Assembly: GCF_023100905.1 (NCBI RefSeq)
Contig: NZ_CP064686.1
Coordinates: forward strand, 1,116,001 to 1,180,000
From: Bradyrhizobium sp. 4
GTDB lineage: Bacteria > Pseudomonadota > Alphaproteobacteria > Rhizobiales > Xanthobacteraceae
Length of the DNA: 64,000 bases
Direction of reading: 5' to 3'
Position 1 is the first letter of the stretch. The number at the start of each line of letters is the position of its first letter. The position numbers and the translations under genes are program-made. Shown here piece by piece: positions 48,228 through 62,419 of the stretch. The notes beneath the pieces were generated by a model. It saw nothing but the letters and a program-made list of their open reading frames with translations. It was not told the origin of the DNA and searched no databases.

Positions 48228-48931
48228 TCACGGAAGGAGTGGATGGTGCAGGCGTGGATCATGACGTATCACAACGAAACGGATGGTCGCGCGCGCCGGG
48301 ACGAATTCGGCGCGCCGCATGGTGTCGCCGCAATGTAGGCAGACGGGGATATCGCATTTGACGAGGGGATCGCCGCCGGCTTTTTGATCAGCCGGAGCGT
48401 TGCGAACAGCAAGGAGTTGACGGCAAAGGGCGATTTTATCGTTGCGTCCGCCATTGGCGAGGAAGCCATAGTGGCGGATGCGGTGAAAGCCGTACGGCAG
48501 GGTGTGCAGGAGAAAGCGACGAATGAACTCACCGGCATTGAGCATCATCACCTTGGCTTTGCGATTCTGCCGATAGTCCTTCCAGGAAAAACTCACTTTA
48601 CCATCGGCGAGTGAGATCAGCCGGCTGTTTGCGATGGCGACGCGATGCGTGTAGGCGATGCGCTCCGGGATTGTGCTATGGCCGAGCGTCACTCCGTAGA
48701 AGAATCGCAACGCACAGACGATCTGGTTGAGTGCAGGCCACGATATCCCCGTCGCCACGAGATGAACTGGAACGCGTGAACGTCCTCCAAGCCCAAATGG
48801 TCGGGCGATCGGCCAAAATGTCGGCTGAACTTCGATGCTGCGTTGAGATATGATCGTTGCGTCGCCAGCGACAAATTGCGGACTGTCATGTCCTCGACCG
48901 GGCGTCGGCGGAGAGGGCTCACCTGGGCCAT
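48228..48931 (-). pseudogene. Tyrosine recombinase N-terminus fused to IS91 transposase C-terminus
   Basis: From 48931: MAQVSPLRRRPVEDMTVRNLSLATQRSYLNAASKFSRHFGRSPDHLGLEDV, a SAM-like integrase N-terminal domain. A frameshift near 48765 continues with ATGISWPALNQIVCALRFFYGVTLGHSTIPERIAY. It then passes without a break into THRVAIANSRLISLADGKVSFSWKDYR and NAGEFIRRFLLHTLPYGFHRIRHYGFLAN, the C-terminal part of an IS91 rolling-circle transposase. The integrase catalytic domain and the IS91 N-terminus are deleted between. Confidence 0.8.
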
Positions 48932-49699
48932 CGGAAAACTTCCTCTCTGAGGGTTGAGCTCTGAAAAGGGCGGCGACTTGCGCGCTGCCGGCTTACACTT
49001 TCAGCTTTCGCCTGGCGGTTGCTTTTCAAATGGTGCAGCAGACCGCTTTGCGCGATCGGTGCGTTATTGCTTTCAACGGCCTTGAAAAGCTATCTGCAAT
49101 TCGTCAGCTGCCGGTCGGCATCACATTCCGGAGCCGCACCGGATTCGGCAACTAGCGCCACTCTCTCGTTGCCTGCATGGCGCCTGGGAGTAGAGTCGAT
49201 TGATGTATCGATGTCTTCGGCTCAATCGCCGCATGAGCCCATTGATCTCGAGCGCTGAGAGTGCGGCGCGGGCTTGTGATCGCGAGCGAACCACCGCCGA
49301 GCTGGCGGTCTCGACCACGTATGAACCAATCCCTCTGCTGGCGCAAATTGGACTATCGACGTTCTTGGACTGCAACTGGCATGAGCTCCCAGTTCGCGGT
49401 GATCAGGTTGCGTGGGCAGCGGAACGGCATCCAATGTTAGCGTATGCCTCGACTACCGCTGGAATATCGGCGTAGGCTAATCGAGAAAGTCCGGCGTCTC
49501 GCGGCCACTTCGTAGGGATCCGAGCATCGGATGTCCTTGATCGTCGCGACGGTGCAGCAAAATTCCCATCCAGTTTATCGCGCTAAGTCCATACTGAATG
49601 CGAACGGCTTAGGGCAGCACTACAACGCGCGAATTCGCATGACAGCATCGCCCACCGCACCCGACATCACCTTCGCCTCAAGGCAAGCACGCAGGACGG
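48932..49699. other. Decayed region, no supported gene
   Basis: A plus-strand stretch near 49020-49110 (ALLLSTALKSYLQFV) may be an eroded tyrosine recombinase, but frames are short and broken. Nothing else is recognisable. Confidence 0.3.
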
Positions 49700-50480
49700 C
49701 ATCGGATCGAGTGGCGTGCGATAAACTTCGGTGTTGTCGGGGCTAAGGCGTCGAACGCCAATTCGGCGGCGGCCTTGGTTTCGGCCGTCCAGATCTCCTG
49801 CAACTCGCGATTGGCCTTCAGCTGCTGGCTGTGCGGCAACTTGGCGAATAGGTTGGGGTCTTGCGCACCCAGCGGCGCTGCTGGCGCGTTTTCGGCCAGA
49901 TATCGCCGGCGGCCTCTAGAACCCGCGTGCGCCATCGGCGATGGCGAGCCGCGGCGGCGCGTCGAGCCAGCGCCGCATGAGATCGAGCACCAGATCGCGC
50001 CACTCCTGCGCCTCTCACGGCGCCATCGGTGAAGCCCACCAGCTCCTTGCGACCTTCCGACGTCGCGCCAATCAGCCGGGGATGCATGGCTTTTCGTCTT
50101 CGAAGTGTGCTTGGAGATGGATGTCATCGGCCCAATGTAGACGTAGCGCTTAGTCGATAGATTGCGCCTCGCCACGGCGGCGTGCTCGTCGAGCCAGCCG
50201 TGCTTCAGGGCGGCCGGTGGTTGCTGACAACCCGGCAGCACGCTTGCCAAGCAGCGCCGCTGCAGAGCGGCGCATGTAAGGCGGAGAAAACCGGGATACG
50301 ATCGGGTCGGTCGCGTCCGCCTCGCGATCGGGTACACACGGCTGACGGACGGCGACCGCGCCGATACCGGTCATCATCTCGCGTTCCGGCAGGTGACCGC
50401 GGCGCAGCAGCTCCGTTTTCTTTTGGTAAGGTCTCCCAACAAGGCGTTGGCACCCGCTTGGGAGGGGTGGGCTGCTTCTA
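49700..50480 (-). pseudogene. IS256-family transposase relic
   Basis: Minus strand, three phases: HLPEREMMTGIGAVAVRQP, AALLGKRAAGLSATT, WLDEHAAVARRNLSTKRYVYI, LIGATSEGRKELVGFTDGA and LQEIWTAETKAAAELAFDAL. The order is that of IS256/mutator transposases, with an internal deletion before AALLGK and several frameshifts. Confidence 0.78.
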
Positions 50481-50547
50481 GAATTTGATTGCCTCTGTTC
50501 GTCTTTCCCACTGCATGTCGTCCCTAAAAGAGATTGAACATCTGGCC

Positions 50548-52000
50548 TAGCACTACTTTGGCAGATTGTTGATTTTGCCGCGATTTATAGGATTCCCGAA
50601 TCAATTGTTCAATGATTCATGGGTGGTCGGCTCTTGGAGGGCTGACCATGCCGGGATGGGAAGACGAACTCGAACGCTGGCTGATGCCGTTCTTGGACCG
50701 GCTGGGTCATAAGACCCGACAGCGGATGTGTCCTCTATATGTTGCGGGATTGATCGGTCCTGGCGATCGCAAGAGCGTTCAGCCGATGGCGGAACGCCTT
50801 GCCACGAGCAACTACGACCAGTTGCACCATTTCATTGCGGACGGCGTCTGGAACGCGACGCCGCTAGAGACAGAGCTGCTCAACCAGGCGGACCGACTTG
50901 TCGGCGGCAGGGATGCGGTGCTGGTTATTGATGACACCTCACTGCCGAAAAAGGGTGAGCGATCGGTCGGTGTTGCGGCTCAATACGCGTCGGCTCTCGG
51001 TAAAACTGCAAATTGCCAAACGCTGGTGTCTTTAACGCTTGCGCGCGGGGAAGTGCCCGTGATGGTCGCGTTACGTCTCTTTCTGCCTGACAGCTGGACA
51101 AGCGACATGCCTCGCTTGAAGCGCGCTCGCGTGCCAGTCGAACACCGAACGCCGCGGTCCAAGCCGGAGATCGCTTTGGCCGAGATTGACCGCGCGATGG
51201 CAGCCAACATACGCTTTGGATGTGTGCTGGCGGATGCAGGATACGGCCTCAGCGCGCCGTTTCGACAAGGGCTAACAGAGCGCGGGCTGGCCTGGGCGGT
51301 CGGTATCCCTCGGCACCAGAAAGTGTATCCGGTCGATGTGAAGCTCATTTGGCCGATCACCAAAGCCCGTGGCAAACCACGAAAGCACCACGTGCCCGAT
51401 ATCTTATCGATTGCGGCAGAACAAATGCTGGCCAGCGCCAAATGGAAAACCGTGAGTTGGCGCAGCGGGACGAAAGGTCGGCTCAAAGCCCGATTTGCTG
51501 CTCTCCGTGTCCGCACCGCCGACGGCCCTCCGCAGCGGATATGGGATAAAGGTCAGCAGCATCTCCCAGGCGACGAAGCCTGGCTCATTGGCGAGCAACG
51601 TGCCTCCGGGGAGAAGAAATACTATCTCGCCAATCTTCCGGCGACGACGGATCTGCGCACGCTGGCCGCCACCATCAAGGCACGGTGGATTTGTGAGCAG
51701 GCGCATCAACAGTTGAAGGAGGAACTTGGACTTGATCACTTCGAAGGGCGATCATGGCAAGGTCTTCATCGCCACGCCCTTATGACAATGATTGCCTACG
51801 CCTTCCTGCAACATCGTCGCCTCGCAAACGCGGGGCGAAAAAAAAAGAATCAACGGGCCTCCGCCTCAACCGACTATGCCCGCCGTACGTCACGCCATCG
51901 TCGATCTCATCCTTCGGCCGCCGCCCCAGCAGTGCCCACATTGCCGAAAGCAAATCCTTGAAAAACAGCGGCGAAAACACATTCTGCCAAAGTAGTGCTA
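50548..52000 (+). mobile_element. Complete IS701-family element upstream of metF
   Basis: Perfect 18-bp inverted repeats TAGCACTACTTTGGCAGA at 50548-50565 and 51983-52000. The element is 1453 bp long. The right end lies 158 bp before the metF start, so it marks the border between the mobile region and core genes and may have displaced the native metF upstream DNA. Confidence 0.92.
50648..51961 (+). CDS. IS701-family transposase, with A9 tract near the 3' end
   Basis: 437 residues from ATG 50648. The DDE-type core: VLVIDDTSLPKKGERSVGV, CVLADAGYG, LGDEAWLIGEQR and ICEQAHQQLKEELGLDHFEGRSWQGLHRH. At 51838-51846 nine A's follow CG. In the genomic phase the end is a basic nonsense tail (KKKNQRASAS...). 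In the next phase the end is family-like: RINGPPPQPTMPAVRHAIVDL to ILPK, stopping at 51995. Removing one A restores it. Either a one-base insertion or slippage during transcription explains this. Confidence 0.87.
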   Translation: MPGWEDELERWLMPFLDRLGHKTRQRMCPLYVAGLIGPGDRKSVQPMAERLATSNYDQLHHFIADGVWNATPLETELLNQADRLVGGRDAVLVIDDTSLPKKGERSVGVAAQYASALGKTANCQTLVSLTLARGEVPVMVALRLFLPDSWTSDMPRLKRARVPVEHRTPRSKPEIALAEIDRAMAANIRFGCVLADAGYGLSAPFRQGLTERGLAWAVGIPRHQKVYPVDVKLIWPITKARGKPRKHHVPDILSIAAEQMLASAKWKTVSWRSGTKGRLKARFAALRVRTADGPPQRIWDKGQQHLPGDEAWLIGEQRASGEKKYYLANLPATTDLRTLAATIKARWICEQAHQQLKEELGLDHFEGRSWQGLHRHALMTMIAYAFLQHRRLANAGRKKKNQRASASTDYARRTSRHRRSHPSAAAPAVPTLPKANP

Positions 52001-52158
52001 TGGCTCATGTTGGCCCACTCTCATCCCGGCGGCTGGAGCAAAAGATCCATAGATCGATCTAAATTGGGCAATTTCCCAAAACCCAGTGGGCTATCGATGG
52101 TCCGATCTTTGGTTTATGTATCTTGGTCAACGTCTCAAGCTAGCGGAGTTGTGGTCAT

Positions 52159-53073
52159 ATGACTGAGTTGACGCGGCGTTGTCCCAGAGGGTCCCGCGCG
52201 CTGCTATCCCCTTCGATCTCCTTCGAGTTCTTCCCACCCAAGACCGAAGAGATGGAGCGGAATCTCTGGGACACCATCAACCGGCTTGCCCCGCTCGACC
52301 CGAAATTCGTCTCGGTGACCTACGGCGCCGGCGGCTCGACCCGTGAGCGGACCCACGCGACCATCTCGCGCATCCTGAAAGAAACCGCGCTGCTGCCGGC
52401 CGCGCATCTGACCTGCGTCGGCGCCTCCCGCGGGGAGATCGACGAGATCGTCGACCGCTATCACGAGGTCGGCGTCCGCCACATCGTCGGCCTGCGCGGC
52501 GATCCCCCGGGCGGCATTGGCACGGCCTATTCCAGCCATCCCGATGGCTACCAGAGCTCCGCCGACCTCGTCGCCGGCATCAAGAAGCGGCACGGCGATA
52601 TCGAGGTGTCGGTCTCGGCGTACCCTGAGAAGCATCCCGAGGCGCGCGACTTCGACGATGACATCGACACGCTGCAGGCCAAGGTCGATGCAGGTGCGAC
52701 CCGCGCGATCACGCAGGTGTTCTTCGATAACGACCTCTATTTCCGCTATCTCGACCGCGTGCGCGCGCGCGGGATCAACATCCCGATCGTGCCGGGCATC
52801 ATGCCCATGCATAATTTCAAGCAGGCGAGAGCCTTCGTCACCCGCGCCGGCACCTCCGTGCCGGACTGGTTCGCCGCGAAATTCGAGGGGCTCGACGAAG
52901 ACGCCGAGACCCGCAAGCTGGTGGCGGCGACCGTCGCGGCCGGCCAGGTGCAGAAGCTGGCCAAGCACGGCGTCGACACCTTCCATTTCTACACCATGAA
53001 CCGCGCCGATCTCGTGTTCGCGATCAGCCATTTGCTCGGCATCCGCGCCAAGAGCGCGCAGAAGGCGGCTTAA
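52159..53073 (+). CDS. metF: Methylenetetrahydrofolate reductase
   Basis: 304 residues, normal length. It reduces 5,10-methylene-THF to 5-methyl-THF with FAD and NAD(P)H, supplying the methyl group for MetH. Seen: ISFEFFPPKTEEMERNLW (20-37, with the conserved Glu), FVSVTYGAGGSTRERTHATI, AHLTCVGASR, RHIVGLRGDPP, ITQVFFDNDLYFRYLDR and IVPGIMPMHNFKQ. The start at 52159 is preceded by a modest GGAG. metH begins 6 bp downstream, so the two are co-transcribed. The IS701 end lies 158 bp upstream. Confidence 0.95.
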   Translation: MTELTRRCPRGSRALLSPSISFEFFPPKTEEMERNLWDTINRLAPLDPKFVSVTYGAGGSTRERTHATISRILKETALLPAAHLTCVGASRGEIDEIVDRYHEVGVRHIVGLRGDPPGGIGTAYSSHPDGYQSSADLVAGIKKRHGDIEVSVSAYPEKHPEARDFDDDIDTLQAKVDAGATRAITQVFFDNDLYFRYLDRVRARGINIPIVPGIMPMHNFKQARAFVTRAGTSVPDWFAAKFEGLDEDAETRKLVAATVAAGQVQKLAKHGVDTFHFYTMNRADLVFAISHLLGIRAKSAQKAA

Positions 53074-53079
53074 GACACC

Positions 53080-56955
<3,876 letters not shown>

Positions 56956-57360
56956 TTTCCGCATTCGCGTTTTCGTCCACCTAAAGCGGATGGCGTTAGG
57001 TTGAATCGATTCTCGATTGAACGAAGCCGCTGGCGCGGCATTTGAGGAGAGGTGTTAACGGCCGCCTCCTGTCTGAGACGATCGAGGGACAGTTGGACCG
57101 AATTGACGGAGGTCTGTCCTCGAATTGAGCGCGCGCATGCTGACAATCCGGGCGCCACGTTAAGTCTTAGACCAGATTACCGAGACCAAGAAGACGCACA
57201 GGGACCGCGGTGAGCTGGACAGATAAGCTCTAATAATGGGAATGCGCGCACCATTGACGTGATATGCAATCGTACATATTACTATGAAATAGTCGTGAGG
57301 GCAGTTCAGAGTAAACATCGCAAACGACCGCCGGCTAGTGGCGGAACGAAGGGGTTACTG
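56956..57360. other. metH-metK intergenic region
   Basis: 405 bp without a gene. CCGCC-GGCTAGT-GGCGG at 57330-57346 can form a short hairpin just before metK. I could not match it, or the rest of the leader, to SAM-II, SAM/SAH or SAM-V riboswitch consensus. An AT-rich patch at 57265-57295 could hold the metK promoter. Confidence 0.45.
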
Positions 57361-58557
<1,197 letters not shown>

Positions 58558-58565
58558 TCACCGAC

Positions 58566-58661
58566 GTCATTCCCGGGGCGTCGCGACCGTGGCGAGCCCG
58601 GAATTCGCAATCCATCGCATCGAGATTCCGGGCTCGCCTCTCCAGGGCGACCCGGAATGAC
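58566..58661. repeat. Bradyrhizobium-type palindromic intergenic element
   Basis: GTCATTCCCGGGGCG...GCGAGCCCGGAATTC and, inverted, GAGATTCCGGGCTCGCC...GGCGACCCGGAATGAC form a double-stem palindrome of about 96 bp. Elements with GTCATTCCGGG and GAGCCCGGAATC are abundant between genes in Bradyrhizobium. Here it may act as transcript punctuation between metK and ahcY. Confidence 0.75.
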
Positions 58662-58685
58662 CAATTCAACAACAGGACGCCCGCA

Positions 58686-60107
58686 ATGAACGCGAAGCCC
58701 GGCTTCAACGATTACATCGTCAAGGACATTTCGCTCGCCGATTTCGGCCGCAAGGAGCTCTCGCTCGCCGAGACCGAGATGCCCGGCCTGATGGCGACGC
58801 GCGAGGAATACGGCCCCAAACAACCGTTGAAGGGCGCGCGTATCGCCGGCTCGCTGCACATGACGATCCAGACCGGCGTGCTGATCGAAACGCTGGCCGC
58901 GCTCGGCGCAGATATCCGCTGGGTCTCCTGCAACATCTATTCGACCCAGGACCACGCCGCGGCGGCGATCGCTGCCGCCGGCATTCCGGTGTTCGCGGTC
59001 AAGGGCGAGAGCCTTACCGAATACTGGGACTACACCGCCAGGCTGTTCGACTGGCACGGCGGCGGTCACCCGAACATGATCCTCGACGACGGCGGCGACG
59101 CCACCATGTACGTCCATCTCGGTTTGCGCGCCGAGAACGGCGACACCAAGTTCCTGGACGAGCCGGGTTCGGAAGAAGAGGAAGTCTTCTTCGCGCTTTT
59201 GAAGAAGCAGCTCAAGGAGAAGCCGAAGGGCTACTTCGCCGAAATCGCCAAGAGCATCAAGGGCGTTTCCGAAGAGACCACCACGGGCGTGCATCGCCTC
59301 TATGACATGCAGAAGGCCGGCACGCTGCTGTGGCCGGCCATCAACGTCAACGACAGCGTCACCAAGTCGAAGTTCGACAACCTCTATGGCTGCCGTGAAT
59401 CGCTGGTCGACGGCATCCGCCGCGGCACCGACGTCATGATGTCCGGCAAGGTCGCGATGGTCGCGGGCTTCGGCGACGTCGGCAAGGGTTCGGCCGCCTC
59501 GCTGCGCCAGGCCGGCTGCCGCGTGCTGGTCTCGGAAGTCGACCCGATCTGCGCGCTGCAGGCGGCGATGGAAGGCTATGAAGTCGTGACCATGGAAGAT
59601 GCCGCGCCGCGCGCCGACATCTTCATCACCGCGACCGGCAACAAGGACATCATCACGATCGAGCACATGCGCGCGATGAAGGATCGCGCCATCGTCTGCA
59701 ACATCGGCCACTTCGACAATGAGATCCAGATCGCGGGTCTGCGTAACCTGAAGTGGACCAACATCAAGCCGCAGGTCGACGAGATCGAATTCCCCGACAA
59801 GCACCGCATCATCATGCTGTCGGAAGGCCGCCTCGTGAACCTCGGCAACGCGATGGGCCATCCATCCTTCGTGATGTCGGCCTCCTTCACCAACCAGACG
59901 CTGGCGCAGATCGAGCTGTTCGCCAACAACAAGAACGACAAGTACAAGAAGGGAGTGTACGTGCTGCCAAAGACGCTCGACGAGAAGGTCGCGCGCCTGC
60001 ACCTCGCCAAGATCGGCGTGAAACTCACCGAGCTGCGGAAGGACCAGGCCGACTATATCGGCGTCAAACCGGAAGGCCCCTACAAGTCGGATCACTATCG
60101 CTACTGA
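58686..60107 (+). CDS. ahcY: S-adenosylhomocysteine hydrolase
   Basis: 473 residues. It splits S-adenosylhomocysteine, the product of all SAM-dependent methylations, into adenosine and homocysteine, using tightly bound NAD. Seen: FNDYIVKDISLADFGRKEL, MTIQTGVLIETLAALGADIRWVSCNI, the NAD-binding GFGDVGKGSA (about 261-270), CNIGHFDNEIQI and the C-terminal KPEGPYKSDHYRY that closes the active site. The insertion typical of the longer bacterial form is present (KKQLKEKPKGYFAEI). It lies between metK and adenosine kinase. Confidence 0.97.
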   Translation: MNAKPGFNDYIVKDISLADFGRKELSLAETEMPGLMATREEYGPKQPLKGARIAGSLHMTIQTGVLIETLAALGADIRWVSCNIYSTQDHAAAAIAAAGIPVFAVKGESLTEYWDYTARLFDWHGGGHPNMILDDGGDATMYVHLGLRAENGDTKFLDEPGSEEEEVFFALLKKQLKEKPKGYFAEIAKSIKGVSEETTTGVHRLYDMQKAGTLLWPAINVNDSVTKSKFDNLYGCRESLVDGIRRGTDVMMSGKVAMVAGFGDVGKGSAASLRQAGCRVLVSEVDPICALQAAMEGYEVVTMEDAAPRADIFITATGNKDIITIEHMRAMKDRAIVCNIGHFDNEIQIAGLRNLKWTNIKPQVDEIEFPDKHRIIMLSEGRLVNLGNAMGHPSFVMSASFTNQTLAQIELFANNKNDKYKKGVYVLPKTLDEKVARLHLAKIGVKLTELRKDQADYIGVKPEGPYKSDHYRY

Positions 60108-60307
60108 GGGCGCGTACGATCACGTGCACGCACTCATCCACACTCCTGACCTGCGCAGCCTTTCGACGGACCTGGTGGGTGGATGCTCTTCGCAACGGCG
60201 CCAAGGTATGGATCCGCCCTCGGCGTTCGATGCCGAGCTCTCAATTAGAGTTACCGGACGGATCGGTTTGTGTAGACCACAATTGCCGCAAGCAGGACAT
60301 TTATAGA

Positions 60308-61309
60308 ATGATTGACGCAGAATACGACGTTCTCGGGATCGGCAATGCAATTTTTGACGTGCTGGTTAAGACCGATGAGGCGTTTTTGAACCGCCACGGT
60401 ATGGGAAAGGGCAGCATGGCCCTGATCGACGAAGTGCGTGCGACGGCCATCTACAGCGACATTGGTCCGGGAACTGAAATGTGCGGCGGATCGGCTGCTA
60501 ACACCATCGTCGGCGTCGCAAGCCTGGGTGCGCGTGCTGCTTATGTCGGCAAGGTTAAGGTCGACCAGATCGGCGGGCTTTACACCCACGACATACGAGC
60601 TGCGGGTGTTGCCTTCGAGACCAAGCCGGCGCCGGACGGACCGGCGACCGGCTGCTCCTACATCCTGGTCACGAGCGACGGCGAACGCACCATGAACACC
60701 TATCTTGGTGCCGCGCAGGAATTGAAACCTGAGGATATTGATCCGGCGCAGATTGCGGCGGCGAAGATCGTCTATCTCGAAGGCTATCTCTGGGATCCGC
60801 AAAGCGCGAAGGAGGCCTTTGTGAAGGCCGCGACAATCGCGCATGGCGCGGGCCGGCAGGTTGCGCTCACGCTGTCCGACGCGTTCTGCGTCGACCGCTA
60901 TCGCAACGAATTTCTGGAGCTGATGCGCAAGGGCACGGTCGATCTGGTGTTTGCCAACGAAGCCGAGCTGCATTCGCTGTATCAAACCTCAGATCTTGAT
61001 GCGGCGATGAAGCAATTGCGCGCCGATGCCAAGCTCGGCGTGGTGACCCGCGGCCAAAAGGGCTGCCTTGTGTCTTCCTCAGAAAGAGTTACCGCCATTC
61101 CGGCCTTCCCGGTGAAGCACATCGTTGACACGACAGGCGCCGGGGATCTCTTTGCTTCCGGCTTTCTGTTCGGCCTCGTCCGTGGCGCGGGTTATGAGAA
61201 CGCCGGACGATTGGGCGCGCTCGCCGCGGCTGAGGTGATTCAGCACATCGGTGCGCGGCCGCAGGTCTCGCTGAAGGAATTGGCGCGGCAGAACGGGTTG
61301 CAGGGGTAA
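60308..61309 (+). CDS. Adenosine kinase-type PfkB sugar kinase
   Basis: 333 residues from ATG 60308; the frame is open further upstream but the extension has no family character. PfkB motifs: GGSAANTIVGVASLGARAAYVGKV near residues 59-82 and the ATP/anion-hole DTTGAGDLFASGFLFGL, with catalytic-type Asp280. It phosphorylates adenosine released by AhcY, pulling that reaction forward. The 200 bp between ahcY and this start hold no other gene. Adenosine is favoured over ribose or fructose by context and by the N-terminal IFDVLVKTDEAFLNRHGMGKG. Confidence 0.87.
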   Translation: MIDAEYDVLGIGNAIFDVLVKTDEAFLNRHGMGKGSMALIDEVRATAIYSDIGPGTEMCGGSAANTIVGVASLGARAAYVGKVKVDQIGGLYTHDIRAAGVAFETKPAPDGPATGCSYILVTSDGERTMNTYLGAAQELKPEDIDPAQIAAAKIVYLEGYLWDPQSAKEAFVKAATIAHGAGRQVALTLSDAFCVDRYRNEFLELMRKGTVDLVFANEAELHSLYQTSDLDAAMKQLRADAKLGVVTRGQKGCLVSSSERVTAIPAFPVKHIVDTTGAGDLFASGFLFGLVRGAGYENAGRLGALAAAEVIQHIGARPQVSLKELARQNGLQG

Positions 61310-61316
61310 GAGAGCG

Positions 61317-61340
61317 AAGCCGCGAGTGCGGCTTTCGGGC
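61317..61340 (+). terminator. Possible terminator after adenosine kinase
   Basis: AAGCCGC-GAGT-GCGGCTT is a perfect 7-bp stem ending eight bases after the stop, followed by only a short T run. A rho-independent role is plausible but weak. Confidence 0.5.
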
Positions 61341-61454
61341 TGTAGGAATCTTCGACGACGCCGGAGATCTGCCCATCCTAGATCTTGGATTGGCAATAGA
61401 AAAATTCGTCAATTTCTCGAAGGTAAGGATTTTTTGCCTCAACGGATCATCCTG

Positions 61455-61714
61455 CGGGTCAATGATCTTGCAATAGCCCTCATCATCAATGGCTAGCGAC
61501 GTTGCCGGTGTGCATCCCAGCGGCGTTGTCCGAGACCTCGATGGGTCTTTCGCTTTCGTTCCAATTAGATGATGCAATAGCTGCGGGCGCAAGCTCGCCG
61601 CGTTCGCCGGGTGGCACGATCCTGCCCTTGAAGTCGACGACTTCCACCTCGACATGCAGATGAACGCGCCCGAAGATTGAGACACGGCGCTCCAGCGGAT
61701 CGTCCACAGCGCTC
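61455..61714 (-). pseudogene. Acyl-CoA synthetase (AMP-binding) fragment
   Basis: Minus strand: DDPLERRVSIFGRVHLHVEVEVVDFKGRIVPPGERGEL, MHTGNVASH and, one phase over, LAIDDEGYCKI. This is the stretch between the core and C-terminal domains of FadD-like ligases, where intact enzymes have MHTGDLA. Both ends are gone; its 5' side is cut by the IS3 end at 61715. Confidence 0.75.
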
Positions 61715-61744
61715 TGAGCTGCTGCCGGTTTGATGGACACCGGG

Positions 61745-61834
61745 TTAAGCTAATCCCACCTTGCGCTCGAACTCAACAGGGCTGAGGTATCCGATCGTCG
61801 AATGACGTCGGATCGCATTGTACAACAAGGTTTG
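61745..61834 (-). pseudogene. IS3 orfB C-terminal fragment
   Basis: QTLLYNAIRRHSTIGYLSPVEFERKVGLA, the last 29 residues of an IS3 transposase, followed by the inverted end at 61715. The rest of orfB is missing. Confidence 0.8.
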
Positions 61835-62179
61835 AGAACGCCCACAGGACCGTTCTTCGCGAGATTCTTTATCGATATCATCCTTGGTTTGGTCGCCAAG
61901 TTTACGTTCACGGAACGGTCGACAAGGCTGATGAAGTCGCTTTCCGCTGCGCGCTGGATGGATCGCAAACAGATCGTTGGCTGGAGGTTCCAGCCTGGAT
62001 GTTCGACCGGACGGCATGCCCTGAGGCTGAGGTTTTGGCAGCTCGGCCATTTGTCAGCATAACCGCACTTGCAGCGCTTTCTGCGCTTCTCGATCTGGCG
62101 TTGAAGGATCGAACGCCATCAGCTGCCCTGCTTTCTGGCGCATCCAGAGCCTCTCACGACCAGAATCGGGGAGAGACCC

Positions 62180-62419
62180 ATGTCACGGCAGACGGCGATG
62201 CCAGGGAGCGGATACCGACACAATCGACAACCGCGGCCGCAGCAGCAGATGGATCTGTTCGGGAGCGGCCTGTCGAACGGCGCCATCGGCGCACCAGCAT
62301 GGCTGGAGCTGCCGGCGGAAGCTCGGGCGGCCCTCACGAGCCTGATGACGCAGTTGATCGTCGACCATGCTGCAATGACAGCGACGCCGCCCGCGAAGGA
62401 GGTCGGTCATGATCTCTAA
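62180..62419 (+). CDS. Small protein overlapping a recombinase start
   Basis: 79 residues (MSRQTAMPGSGYRHNRQPRPQQQMDLFGSGLSNG...LPAEARAALTSLMTQLIVDHA). Its 3' end overlaps the recombinase ATG by 11 bp, as the small gene at 17238 does with its recombinase. The helical C-terminal half is consistent with a small DNA-binding or partner protein, but I do not recognise a family. Confidence 0.55.
   Translation: MSRQTAMPGSGYRHNRQPRPQQQMDLFGSGLSNGAIGAPAWLELPAEARAALTSLMTQLIVDHAAMTATPPAKEVGHDL

Noticed and set aside
57180..57360. SAM-II or SAM/SAH riboswitch before metK
   Set aside because: Neither consensus could be laid on the sequence by eye; only a simple hairpin is visible.
59753..60307. Upstream extension of the adenosine kinase frame through ahcY
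   Set aside because: The frame is open by chance through ahcY in another phase. The kinase family sequence begins at ATG 60308.
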